Positions 1-7,988 of a DNA stretch of 36,396 nt are shown here, one piece after another (the first letter of the stretch is position 1; each line of letters begins with the position of its first letter). The notes below the pieces were generated by a model that was given only the letters and a program-made list of their open reading frames with translations, had not been told where the DNA came from and made no database searches. The DNA is from Microbacterium sp. 5K110 (GTDB taxonomy: Bacteria > Actinomycetota > Actinomycetes > Actinomycetales > Microbacteriaceae), in NCBI RefSeq assembly GCF_005774735.1, contig NZ_VBUM01000030.1, positions 1 to 36,396 on the forward strand. Direction: 5' to 3'. The translations under genes and the position numbers were made by a program.

Positions 1-2
1 AC

Positions 3-182
3 CCTCACTTCACCGCGACCCCCCGCGCGGACGGTCGCGGAGTGCCCACCGGTGGCGGCGAGACCGCCCCCGTAATGGGACTTTCCGTAGTGGCGCTCAT
101 TCTCGGCAGCGCGTTCGTCATGCTCCTCATCACGGCGCGGCGAACCCGCCATCTCCGGAGGAGCCAAGAGAGTGACCGCTGA
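3..182 (+). CDS. C-terminal end of a surface-anchored protein (partial)
   Basis: An open frame enters from the left edge and stops with TGA at 180-182. The visible 59 residues run from a polar stretch through a VPTGGGE motif, a hydrophobic segment of about 20 residues (MGLSVVALILGSAFVMLLI) and a basic tail (ARRTRHLRR). This is the order of a C-terminal cell-wall or membrane anchor: a sorting-like motif, a membrane helix, then positive charges. VPTGGGE resembles a degenerate LPXTG-type sorting motif, but sortase processing is an inference. The stop overlaps the lspA start by 11 nt, so the gene probably heads or belongs to the same transcript. The N-terminal domain, and so the function, lies outside the window. 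Confidence 0.6.
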   Translation, partial: PHFTATPRADGRGVPTGGGETAPVMGLSVVALILGSAFVMLLITARRTRHLRRSQESDR

Positions 183-714
183 AAAAACGCGACCGTTCGC
201 CATCGCCTGCATAGTGGCAGCGGCCGCGGTGTTAATAGATCAGTTCAGCAAGGCCGTTGCCCTGACCGCGCTTGCAGACGGGCGGCGGGTGCCCGTCATC
301 GGGGACGCATTCGGTCTGCAACTCGCTTTCAACCCCGGCGCGGTGCTGGGGGCAGGTTCGGGTATGACCTGGGTTCTCACCGTCGTAGGCGTGGCAGCCG
401 TCGCCGGGCTTTTCGTTATGGCGGCCCGCGCGCGAACGGCGGGCTGGGCGGCTGGTGTGGGGCTAATCCTCGGCGGAGCTGTGGGCAACCTCATTGATCG
501 ATTCATGTCGCCACCCGGTTTCGCTGTCGGCCACGTCACCGACTTCCTCGCCTACGGGGGTCTGTTCATCGGCAATCTGGCAGACATCTTCCTTGCCTCT
601 GGAGCGATAGCGGTCGCCGTGCTGCTCCTGCTTCGCCAACGCACGAATAGCGGCGCTCAGGTCGAGCCCGCCGGGCCACCCCCGTTCGATGTTTCCCCGG
701 AGGACAAGCAGTGA
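172..714 (+). CDS. lspA: Lipoprotein signal peptidase (signal peptidase II)
   Basis: LspA is the membrane aspartyl protease that removes the signal peptide from diacylglyceryl-modified prolipoproteins at the lipobox. The 180-aa protein has the normal family length and four hydrophobic segments. Conserved blocks visible are DQFSK (residues 23-27), NPGAVLG (54-60), GNLIDR (105-110) and VTDFLAYGGLFIGNLAD (122-138); Asp109 and Asp138 are the expected catalytic pair. GTG at 172 is chosen because it gives a full N-terminal helix and overlaps the preceding gene by 11 nt. The next gene starts on its stop codon (GTGA). A second lspA travelling with copper or heavy-metal genes is common in actinobacterial islands; here it would process the neighbouring TlpA-like lipoprotein. 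The C-terminal tail of about 25 residues is Pro-rich and probably disordered. Confidence 0.93.
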   Translation: MTAEKTRPFAIACIVAAAAVLIDQFSKAVALTALADGRRVPVIGDAFGLQLAFNPGAVLGAGSGMTWVLTVVGVAAVAGLFVMAARARTAGWAAGVGLILGGAVGNLIDRFMSPPGFAVGHVTDFLAYGGLFIGNLADIFLASGAIAVAVLLLLRQRTNSGAQVEPAGPPPFDVSPEDKQ

Positions 715-1043
715 AGAAGACGAAGACGCCATCTCGGTACCAAAGGAACGCCCTCGCCCCCGGTCTGATCGCCGCAGCCGCTCTGTTCGTGTCGCCGGCG
801 CTATTGGACAGTAGTTGGTTCACTGTCGTGCGCTTCATCGTGGCGATTTTGGCGCTCATCGTCGCCTCGTTCGCCTACCAAGAGCGGCAGCTGTGGTGGG
901 TGCCGGTGTTCGCGGTAATCGCAGTGGTGTGGAATCCGGTGCTTCCCCTTCCCGCTGAAGGTGTCCTGTGGACCGCGGCACAACCCGCAGCCGCAGTCAT
1001 CTTTCTTGTCGCAGGAGCCACCATCAAGAGGGAGCGGGCATGA
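711..1043 (+). CDS. Small multi-span membrane protein, DUF6804-like
   Basis: A 110-aa protein with a basic N-terminus (MKKTKTPSRYQRNALAPG) and about four short hydrophobic segments separated by tight turns. The central YQERQLWWVPVFAVIAVVWN block and the following Pro-rich LPLPAEG turn match my memory of DUF6804 membrane proteins, whose function is unknown. The GTG start overlaps the lspA stop (GTGA, 4 nt) and the end overlaps the next gene (ATGA), so it is translationally coupled on both sides. The context suggests a role in envelope copper or redox handling, but nothing in the sequence shows an activity: there are no cysteines, histidines or other metal-ligand clusters. Confidence 0.7.
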   Translation: MKKTKTPSRYQRNALAPGLIAAAALFVSPALLDSSWFTVVRFIVAILALIVASFAYQERQLWWVPVFAVIAVVWNPVLPLPAEGVLWTAAQPAAAVIFLVAGATIKRERA

Positions 1044-1627
1044 ACCGCAAACTCATCGCCCTCGGCGCGGCGCTCATCATCGTGGGCATGGTGACCGGTT
1101 GCACAGCCACGGCCCAATCATCAGACGCGAGCGCGGGCGCTTCGTTCTCTGATGGAGATTTCCAGGTAGCCGAGATCGCCGTTGCGGACAGAGGCGAACC
1201 CGTTCAGTTCGAAGGCGTCATCGAAACCGGTGAAACCGTCACCAGCGACGACTACCGAGGTGAGGTGCTCGTTGTGAACTTCTGGTACGCCGCCTGCGGA
1301 CCATGCATCGTCGAGGCTCCCATGCTTGAAGAGGTCTTCCTACGTTTCCAGGACGAGGGGGTCGACTTCCTCGGGGTGAACACCTACGACCAGGCTGAGA
1401 CAGCACTGTCGTTCGCGCGCGAGAATAAGGTCACCTATCCCAGCGTCATCGACGTCAATGACGGCCAGGTGAAACTCGCCTTCGCGCAGCTCACCCCGAT
1501 TCAAGCCACACCCACAACGCTCGTGATGGACCGCCAGGGTCGTCTCGCCGCCCGTATCATCGGCCAGCTCCCCAGCGCATCAATTCTGTCCAGCATTGTC
1601 GCCGACACGTTGGCGGAGGCGCCATGA
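1040..1627 (+). CDS. TlpA/ResA-like thiol-disulfide lipoprotein
   Basis: A thioredoxin-fold lipoprotein of 195 aa. The ATG at 1040 is preferred over upstream starts because it gives a proper lipoprotein signal peptide (MNRKLIALGAALIIVGMVTGC, lipobox VTGC with Cys21) and overlaps the preceding stop as ATGA. The active site is FWYAACGPC with Cys86 and Cys89, and the cis-proline loop ATPTT lies near residue 158, as in TlpA, ResA and CcmG. Family members reduce the CXXCH cysteines of apocytochrome c or metallochaperone thiols outside the membrane. The following gene is ccdA, its expected electron donor. Anchoring depends on LspA and possibly Lnt, both encoded in this cluster. Confidence 0.92.
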   Translation: MNRKLIALGAALIIVGMVTGCTATAQSSDASAGASFSDGDFQVAEIAVADRGEPVQFEGVIETGETVTSDDYRGEVLVVNFWYAACGPCIVEAPMLEEVFLRFQDEGVDFLGVNTYDQAETALSFARENKVTYPSVIDVNDGQVKLAFAQLTPIQATPTTLVMDRQGRLAARIIGQLPSASILSSIVADTLAEAP

Positions 1628-2388
1628 GCGCCGGGACGCTGGTCGTTGACGGCGCGCTCTGGGTTGCCATTCCCCTCGCCCTGTTCGCCGGTCTCATCTC
1701 CTTCCTCTCACCCTGTGTCCTCCCACTGGTCCCCGGCTACCTCGGATACCTCGGCAGTGTCACCGCCCTCCCCCCCGCACCTGGCAAAGACGGTGTGACA
1801 GCGGTCGCCACACGCCGACGGCTCGTGGCAGGCGTCCTCCTCTTCATCGCTGGATTTACCGTGGTCTTCGTCACCGTGACCGTCCTAGGAGGACTATTCG
1901 GGGTCGCGCTTCTGCGCTACGGCGATCTCCTCACCCGCGTGTTTGGCGTCGTGAACATCGTCCTGGGGCTGACTTTCATGGGCGCAATCCGGCTCGGACA
2001 GAGCAGTGTCCGCCCTGCCCTCCGTGAGCGAGCCGGGCTTGTCGGCGCCCCTCTTCTCGGACTCTCACTCGGTGTCGGCTGGACGCCCTGCATCGGCCCC
2101 ACACTCGCAGCGATTCTGTCCCTGTCATGGAACCTTGGTGACCCCGCACGAGCCGGGCTTCTCGGTCTGTCCTACTCCCTCGGCCTCGGCGTGCCCTTCC
2201 TCGTGCTGGCACTCGGATGGGGGTGGGCCGCGCGATCCGTCACAGTCCTCCGCACCCACATCCGCGCACTCAACCTCATCGGAGGTGCCGTGCTCATCCT
2301 CCTCGGGCTGCTCATGGTGACGGGCGTGTGGACCTCACTCATGTCACTTCTGCAACAGGTGGTAGTCAATGTCCCCCTCCCGCTCTGA
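1624..2388 (+). CDS. ccdA: Cytochrome c biogenesis protein CcdA (thiol-reductant exporter)
   Basis: CcdA is a six-helix membrane protein that passes reducing equivalents from cytoplasmic thioredoxin to extracytoplasmic thioredoxin-like proteins. The 254-aa product has the two signature blocks, FLSPCVLPLVPGYLGYLGS with Cys31 and GVGWTPCIGPTLAAILS with Cys156, each in the first helix of an internally repeated three-helix unit. It begins on the stop of the TlpA-like gene (ATGA overlap), consistent with direct partnership, and overlaps the start of resB by 20 nt. The 254 residues match the short CcdA type rather than the long DsbD type, so there are no fused periplasmic domains. Confidence 0.95.
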   Translation: MSAGTLVVDGALWVAIPLALFAGLISFLSPCVLPLVPGYLGYLGSVTALPPAPGKDGVTAVATRRRLVAGVLLFIAGFTVVFVTVTVLGGLFGVALLRYGDLLTRVFGVVNIVLGLTFMGAIRLGQSSVRPALRERAGLVGAPLLGLSLGVGWTPCIGPTLAAILSLSWNLGDPARAGLLGLSYSLGLGVPFLVLALGWGWAARSVTVLRTHIRALNLIGGAVLILLGLLMVTGVWTSLMSLLQQVVVNVPLPL

Positions 2389-4051
2389 CACCCGCCACGC
2401 TGACTCCGACCCGCGGCGACCAGCGGACCACTCTGACGGGGCCACGGACGATCAGGACAGCCCCCAGTTGAAGCTCGATGGTAAAGGGTGGCTCCGCTGG
2501 ACATGGCGCCAGCTCACCAGCATGCGCACCGCGCTCATCCTCCTGCTGTCCCTCGCCCTGGCCGCAGTGCCAGGTTCACTGTTTCCACAGCGAGGCGCCG
2601 ACCCGAACGGCGTCATCCAATGGGAGCGCAGCAATCCCGAGTGGTTCCCGTTCCTCGATGCAGTCGGACTCTTCGACGTCTACTACTCGCCCTGGTTCTC
2701 GTCCATCTATTTGCTGCTGTTCGTATCCCTTATTGGATGCGTCATCCCGAGAGCGAAACACCACTACCGCGCTCTCAAAGGCCAACCTCCGCGCACCCCC
2801 ATCCGGTTCGCTCGACTCCCCGAACACCTCGAGCGTGCTATCCCGGAGCACGTTACCCCCGCCGCAGCGCTGAATCTTGCCGAAACAGAACTCACCCGGC
2901 GTCGCTATCGCGTGCGTCGCTACGACGGGAAGGGGTGGACCTCCGTTTCGGCCGAACGCGGGTATCTCCGAGAGACCGGCAACCTGCTCTTTCACATCGC
3001 CCTGGTCGGCGTGCTCGTCTCCGTCGTCGTGGGCAAGGCGTTCGCCTACACCGGCCAACGTGTCGTGGTGGAGGGGACAACGTTTGTTAACACTCTCAGT
3101 GACTTTTCCTCCTTCGACCCCGGCCGTTTCGCGGACGGATCCAATCTGACGCCGTACTCTCTCACGCTGGACCGTTTCGACGTCACATACCAGCCGGCCG
3201 GCTCTCCGGGAGGTGGACAAGCGGGCGACTTCGCCGCCAACGTCACCATCCGATCGCCAGGAGCGGATGCCCAGACCGAGCGGGTAGTCGTCAACTACCC
3301 GATCACTGTGGGGGGTGACCGCATCCATCTCCTCGGGAACGGCTACGCACCTACCCTCACCGTCCGGGACGCGGAAGGCCAGATTGTATACAGCGACTCA
3401 CTACCCTTCCTTCCCCAGGATTCCAACATGACCTCACTAGGTGTCGTCAAAGTTCCGGACGGCTTGCCGCAGCAACTCGGGCTGATCGGCTTCTTTTACC
3501 CCACGCAGGACACCTTGCCCTCAGGTGCCGCCACCTCGATCTACCCCGACGTCATCAACCCCGTCATAACCCTTAACGCCTTCGCAGGCGACCTCGGTAT
3601 CGATGATGGAACCCCCCGTTCCGTCTATGCCCTGGCAGTTGACGAACTCACGCAACTCACCGGCGGCGACACCGGACAGGACTCCATCGAACTCAGGCCC
3701 GGCAGTACCAGTGCGCTGCCTAATGGGTGGGGCACCATCACATGGGAGGAAGCAGACGGCGCTCCGGTAAAACGGTTCGCGTCTTTGCAGATTCAACGCG
3801 ACCCCAGCAGCGGCTGGGTCTTGGCATTTTCTGTGTTGGCTTGCGTCGGGTTGTTCACCGGACTTCTCATACCTCGTCGCCGTATTTGGGTGAAAGTCCA
3901 TTCGTCGACCACAACCGACTCGATGATCTCGGTGGAGTACGCCGGTCTCGCTCGAGGAGATGACCCCGGGCTTGCCCGTGCGGTCGAGCAGTTAGCGGAT
4001 GCCCACGCACAAGCATGCGAGCGGGCGAGTGTGGCCGCGCAGTCACGGTAG
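2369..4051 (+). CDS. resB: Cytochrome c biogenesis protein ResB/Ccs1
   Basis: ResB (Ccs1) forms, with CcsB/CcsA, the system II cytochrome c synthetase that carries heme across the membrane and attaches it to apocytochrome. The 560-aa protein has a polar N-terminal tail of about 45 residues, paired hydrophobic segments near residues 50-75 and 105-125, a third segment with LLFHIALVGVLVSVVVG near 205-225, a large extracytoplasmic domain and a last helix near 490-510 (VLAFSVLACVGLFTGLLIP). Motifs LTSMRTALILLLSLALAAVPGSLFPQR and YYSPWFSSIYLLLFVSLIGC (shown in part) are typical of ResB. It overlaps ccdA by 20 nt. The partner ccsB is about 5 kb downstream instead of adjacent, with ctaG, lnt, copC and others between. 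Alternative starts inside the polar tail cannot be excluded. Confidence 0.93.
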   Translation: MSPSRSDTRHADSDPRRPADHSDGATDDQDSPQLKLDGKGWLRWTWRQLTSMRTALILLLSLALAAVPGSLFPQRGADPNGVIQWERSNPEWFPFLDAVGLFDVYYSPWFSSIYLLLFVSLIGCVIPRAKHHYRALKGQPPRTPIRFARLPEHLERAIPEHVTPAAALNLAETELTRRRYRVRRYDGKGWTSVSAERGYLRETGNLLFHIALVGVLVSVVVGKAFAYTGQRVVVEGTTFVNTLSDFSSFDPGRFADGSNLTPYSLTLDRFDVTYQPAGSPGGGQAGDFAANVTIRSPGADAQTERVVVNYPITVGGDRIHLLGNGYAPTLTVRDAEGQIVYSDSLPFLPQDSNMTSLGVVKVPDGLPQQLGLIGFFYPTQDTLPSGAATSIYPDVINPVITLNAFAGDLGIDDGTPRSVYALAVDELTQLTGGDTGQDSIELRPGSTSALPNGWGTITWEEADGAPVKRFASLQIQRDPSSGWVLAFSVLACVGLFTGLLIPRRRIWVKVHSSTTTDSMISVEYAGLARGDDPGLARAVEQLADAHAQACERASVAAQSR

Positions 4052-4061
4052 GTCTACAGCT

Positions 4062-4988
4062 ATGAACACGTCCCCTGAGTTCGGTGACTACCTGCTGCTC
4101 GCAGCGAACCCGTTGACTCTTTTACCGGTCGCCGCGACGATGATGGCCGCCATTTACCTCCTTGGGGCGTCACGTCTGTGGCGGCAGCGTCGTCGGTGGT
4201 CGGTGTTGCGCACGGTGAGTTTTGTCTCAGGCTGCGCAGTCCTCGCTGCCGTCACCGGCCTCGCGGTAGAGGACTACGGCGAAGCTCTACTTTCGGTGTT
4301 CATGTTCCAGCAACTGACATTGATGATGGCTATCCCACCGTTGCTCGTGCTCGGTTCCCCGGGAGCCCTTCTGCTGCGCGCAACTCCACATCGCGGCGTC
4401 GGTAGGAGCATCCTCAGATTGGCGCACGGCGCGTTGCGATGGAAAGGGTCAAGATGGGCTCTCAGCCCCTGGGTTGCATTACCTGCCTACCTCGCGGCCT
4501 TCTACGGCCTGTATATTGCCGATCTGCTCGATCCCGTCCTAGCCCTACCCGGTGGCCACACCGCTTTGGAGGCGGCGTTCTTGGTCAGCGGAATTCTGTT
4601 CACCATTCCTGTGCTTTCTACAGATCCGCTGCCGGTCCGCATGAGCCACGGCGGTCGGGCGCTCGACCTTTTTGCCGAGGCAGCGTTGCACGCCTTTTTT
4701 GGGGTGTTCCTCATGATGGCGACCAGTCTGGTGGTGGGAACATTCGCTGAATCGACCATGGCTTTGGGCATTGACCCGATCGAGGATCAACGCGTAGCCG
4801 GCGGTCTCGCGTGGTCCTATGGCGAGGCGCCCACACTCATCATGATCCTGATCGTGATGCACCGGTGGTTCCGGCACGATTCCGTTCGTGACGCCGCTGC
4901 AAGCAGGTGGGCGGATGCCCACGGGGACCCGGAGCTCGACGAGTACAACGAGTACCTGCGCCGGCTCGAACAACGTGGGTCCGCATGA
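4062..4988 (+). CDS. ctaG: CtaG-like cytochrome oxidase assembly membrane protein
   Basis: A 308-aa polytopic membrane protein of the caa3-type CtaG family, involved in copper delivery to cytochrome oxidase. The ATG at 4062 is 10 nt after the resB stop; earlier in-frame starts add only a polar extension. Family features are MMAIPPLLVLGSPGALLLR, the STDPLPVRM turn, HAFFGVFLMMATSLVVGTF and the C-terminal DQRVAGGLAWSYGEAPTLIM block. Compared with my memory of family members, the usual His pair of the SVHM-QHM helix is SVFMFQQL here, and the later MHLHF-type block is TALEAAF, so several putative metal-ligand histidines are absent. It may have a changed or accessory role beside the second CtaG domain at 10270-12222. 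The end overlaps lnt by 4 nt. Confidence 0.85.
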   Translation: MNTSPEFGDYLLLAANPLTLLPVAATMMAAIYLLGASRLWRQRRRWSVLRTVSFVSGCAVLAAVTGLAVEDYGEALLSVFMFQQLTLMMAIPPLLVLGSPGALLLRATPHRGVGRSILRLAHGALRWKGSRWALSPWVALPAYLAAFYGLYIADLLDPVLALPGGHTALEAAFLVSGILFTIPVLSTDPLPVRMSHGGRALDLFAEAALHAFFGVFLMMATSLVVGTFAESTMALGIDPIEDQRVAGGLAWSYGEAPTLIMILIVMHRWFRHDSVRDAAASRWADAHGDPELDEYNEYLRRLEQRGSA

Positions 4989-6553
4989 CAGCACTTCGAG
5001 GGCCAACCGGCGACCTGCGCAAACCCTCTATGTGGACCGGCGGCGTGGGTACCTTGCCCGTGACGGCGGCGTTGCCCTTGGCGGCAGCATCGGGGTTGCT
5101 AATGGATGCGGCCACACCGGACCTCGGATGGTGGCCGCTTGCTTTCGTGAGCGTGACGATCCTGCTCGCAGCTCTCCTCGGAAGAAGCACGCTCGCTTCT
5201 TTCGTCGTGGGGTGCGTCTTCGGGGCCGTGTTCAACCTTGCCCACCTCATATGGGTGGCCCAGTTTCTCGGACCTGTGCCCTGGTTGGCCCTCAGCGCGC
5301 TGCAAACGGTACTCATCGGTGTCGGCAGCGTGACCATCACCCTCGCTTACCGTTGGGTCAAAGTACGCAGGCTCGGCGGAGTGTTGGACCTGCTGGGTAT
5401 CCCTGCTCTGGTCGCGGCCTTGTGGGCCGCGCGGGAAGTGCTTGTCGGAATGTGGCCGTATTCGGGGTTCCCCTGGGTACGGGTAGGAATGACGCAAGTG
5501 TCGGGACCTTTTCCTGAGGTGGCGTCCTGGGTGGGATCGACGGGTGTGACTTTCCTCGTGGTGGGTGTGTGCGCCGCGAGCGTGCAGGCCCTCCGGCCGG
5601 GGCGTCGCACCCTGCGCGCAGGCCTACCAGCGCTCGTGGGTGTCCTACTCATGGCGGTCACACCCCAGTACGCCACCCAGACCGTCGGAACGTTTACTGT
5701 CGGGTGGGTCCAAGGCAACGGGCCGGCAGGCTACTTTGACGACCGCGACAAAGGCGACATGCTCCGAGCCCAAGCATCAGCATCGAAAGCGATTCTGGGC
5801 CAGCGGATGGACCTACTCGCCTGGCCGGAAGGCTCCGTAGACATCGACCCGGCGTCCTCAGAACCCACGCGTCGACTGCTGGGTGAAATATCCGCCGCAT
5901 ACGGTGCCCCTCTCCTGATCAACGCGGCAACCACAAGAGGCGAGCAGACCTTTAACTCGACCATGCTGTGGGAAACGGACGGTAGCGAGCAGACCTACGA
6001 CAAGATCAACCCCGTCCCGTTCGGTGAATACGTGCCCGACCGGTGGCTGTTCGAACGTCTCGCGCCTGACCTTGTCGGCCTGATCCAGCGGGAGTACAGC
6101 CCAGGCAGATCGGCGCCAGTGATGGATGTGGGAGACACCCGCATAGGGTTGGCGATCTGTTTTGACGTCATTTATGACGACGTGATCTTTGATGCGGCAC
6201 AGCGAGGCGCGCAGGTCTACATCTTCCAGACAAACAACGCCGACTTCCGCGGAACAGACGAGAACGTGCAGCAGCTGGCCATCGCGCGGATGCGAGCCAT
6301 CGAAACGGGGCGCGCGGTGGTCAATGTTTCCACTGTAGGAACGAGCCAAGTGATCAATCCCGATGGTTCCATCGTGGAGACCATCGGGGTGGACACGGCC
6401 GCTGGGCGAGTGAGCGAGGTGCCGCTACGGGCAGGAATCACGCCGGCAAGTTGGCTCAGCCCCATCGTCGAGACTGCAATGGTCGTCGCGTCGGCCGTTG
6501 TGCTGTTGTGGGTCCGTCTGCACATCCACGTTGGTGCGCGGAAACGGTCGTGA
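4985..6553 (+). CDS. lnt: Apolipoprotein N-acyltransferase
   Basis: Lnt adds the third acyl chain to the N-terminal Cys of lipoproteins. The protein (522 aa from the ATG overlapping the ctaG stop) has an N-terminal domain of about six helices, including the WPYSGFPWVRVG motif near residues 157-168, followed by a nitrilase-like extracytoplasmic domain and a last helix (about 495-515). The catalytic Glu-Lys-Cys triad is readable: Glu282 in LLAWPEGSVD, Lys340 in TYDKINPVPFGEY and Cys392 in GLAICFDVIYDD. Together with lspA, the cluster encodes two of the three lipoprotein-maturation steps; no lgt is present in the window. The likely local clients are the TlpA-like lipoprotein and perhaps products further upstream. 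Confidence 0.94.
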   Translation: MTALRGPTGDLRKPSMWTGGVGTLPVTAALPLAAASGLLMDAATPDLGWWPLAFVSVTILLAALLGRSTLASFVVGCVFGAVFNLAHLIWVAQFLGPVPWLALSALQTVLIGVGSVTITLAYRWVKVRRLGGVLDLLGIPALVAALWAAREVLVGMWPYSGFPWVRVGMTQVSGPFPEVASWVGSTGVTFLVVGVCAASVQALRPGRRTLRAGLPALVGVLLMAVTPQYATQTVGTFTVGWVQGNGPAGYFDDRDKGDMLRAQASASKAILGQRMDLLAWPEGSVDIDPASSEPTRRLLGEISAAYGAPLLINAATTRGEQTFNSTMLWETDGSEQTYDKINPVPFGEYVPDRWLFERLAPDLVGLIQREYSPGRSAPVMDVGDTRIGLAICFDVIYDDVIFDAAQRGAQVYIFQTNNADFRGTDENVQQLAIARMRAIETGRAVVNVSTVGTSQVINPDGSIVETIGVDTAAGRVSEVPLRAGITPASWLSPIVETAMVVASAVVLLWVRLHIHVGARKRS

Positions 6554-6671
6554 GCTGGACGGACAGCAGACCTTGTCGCACACCCCGCACGGGGAGCGCA
6601 CACTCCGCCTCCGATGCCAAGCTGCCCCGGCCCGGCTGCGATGTGCAGCCCGGGTTGATACCATCGCTGCG

Positions 6672-7112
6672 ATGCTGGTGACCGCGGGAAGCGCCCCACT
6701 CGTGGGCAGTACCGCCTCCGTCGTGAGAATGAGGATCATAGCCAGCCTCCTCTTGTTCTTGATGTGTCTTATCGCTGTGTGGTCAAGCAGCCACTCGGAT
6801 GCTTCCGCGAGGTCTGATGCCACCTCCCCAGCCCTTACGTTGGAGAGCGGTCACAGTGGTCAGGCAGTTTTAGATGAGCCCACCGGCGACGTTGTCGTCA
6901 GCCTGGCGCAGGCTCTCCCGGCGGCGGCTGTGGCGCTATGCCTGGTAGGTGTGTGCGTTGCGGGAATGGTACTGGAGCGTCGCTTCCGTCTCATGAGGGT
7001 GCAGCTCAGTGCCATCCGCTTACCTCGACGCGCACGGCCTCAAATTGTGTGTACTGCCCGCCCACGCTCTCAGACGCGAAGTCTGATCGAGCTGTCTCTT
7101 TCACGGACCTGA
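6672..7112 (+). CDS. Small two-helix membrane protein of unknown family
   Basis: A 146-aa reading frame lies between lnt and copC in the same direction. It has one hydrophobic segment near residues 20-37 (MRIIASLLLFLMCLIAVW), a polar Ser/Thr-rich extracytoplasmic loop and a second hydrophobic segment near 82-100 (ALPAAAVALCLVGVCVAGMVL), ending in a basic tail with many Arg. The true start is uncertain: ATG 6672 gives a longer leader and ATG 6729 begins directly at the first helix; neither has a strong ribosome binding site. The layout resembles short copper-cluster membrane proteins such as DUF6153, but I do not recognise it securely. There are no Cys-X-X-Cys or His-rich motifs. Confidence 0.5.
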   Translation: MLVTAGSAPLVGSTASVVRMRIIASLLLFLMCLIAVWSSSHSDASARSDATSPALTLESGHSGQAVLDEPTGDVVVSLAQALPAAAVALCLVGVCVAGMVLERRFRLMRVQLSAIRLPRRARPQIVCTARPRSQTRSLIELSLSRT

Positions 7113-7301
7113 TCCGTGCCGGCGCTCCGAGACTCACACCTTCTCAGCTGATGTGATGCCAGCGAGGGTGTGGTCAAACGCATTCTCCCACCCCTTCGGG
7201 CGCGGTCGTACGGATGCACTCGGAGCGTTCTAGGTCCGATTAATCGACGACTGCCGTATGTGCTGGATCCCCGGGCACCGCAGTCTCACTGAAAGACACC
7301 C

Positions 7302-7988
7302 ATGCACAAGCTTTTCGCTACCCGTTCGCCTCGCTGGTTCGCAGCCGCCGGTATTGCTGTGATGGCTCTATCCGCGGCACTTGTCTTGCCCAGTTCGTCG
7401 CCGGCTCGTGCTCACGACGCCCTAGTTACGTCCTCTCCAGCAGCGGATGAGGTCGTCACGTCGATCCCGACCGAAGTCTCGATGACATACAGCGGCGAGG
7501 TTTTTGACGCCTCTAGTGCCATCGTGGTGGAAGTCATCGACTCCGCCGGAACGAACGTCGCGCTGACGACTCCCGTGGTCACTGACACGAAGGTGACCCA
7601 GGCAGTGGAGCCACTCTCGTCGCCAGGCGTAGTCACGGTTCGCTGGCGCGTGGTCTCCAGCGACGGTCATCCGATCAGCGGTGAATACGCGTTCACTGTT
7701 GACGCTCCTGTGGCACCTTCAACGTCCGCGGAACCGGAAGCCTCTGCGATTGCGGCTTCCCCCTCCGCACCCGGGCAAAGCCCAACCATCTCTTCGACGC
7801 CAGAGCAGAGCGCGATGGCGGGCGCCGTGGCGGAGGTCGATGAGCCGACAAGCAGCATCAGTGTTCCGCTCGTAGTGACGGGCGTCGCTGTCGTCATTCT
7901 CGGCGCGGCGGCGCTTGTCTTTTTCTCGTCCGGACGGCGTCGGCGACAGCAGGTGAAGCAGCAAAAGGGCACCGTCGATGAGCAGTGA
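7302..7988 (+). CDS. copC: CopC-domain copper-binding protein, membrane-anchored
   Basis: CopC proteins bind Cu(II) outside the membrane and hand it to CopD. The 228-aa product has a Sec signal peptide ending at PARA, so the mature protein starts with His38 (HDALVTSSPA), as expected for the N-terminal copper ligand. The second half of the site is visible as SSDGHPISGEYAFTV with Asp121 and His123. The CopC domain (about 38-135) is followed by a Ser/Pro/Ala-rich linker and a C-terminal helix (about 187-207) with a basic tail, so it stays on the membrane. It overlaps the next gene by 11 nt. The 189-nt gap upstream holds a small CGATTAATCG palindrome at 7237-7246 and may carry a promoter, but I see no clear one. 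Confidence 0.92.
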   Translation: MHKLFATRSPRWFAAAGIAVMALSAALVLPSSSPARAHDALVTSSPAADEVVTSIPTEVSMTYSGEVFDASSAIVVEVIDSAGTNVALTTPVVTDTKVTQAVEPLSSPGVVTVRWRVVSSDGHPISGEYAFTVDAPVAPSTSAEPEASAIAASPSAPGQSPTISSTPEQSAMAGAVAEVDEPTSSISVPLVVTGVAVVILGAAALVFFSSGRRRRQQVKQQKGTVDEQ

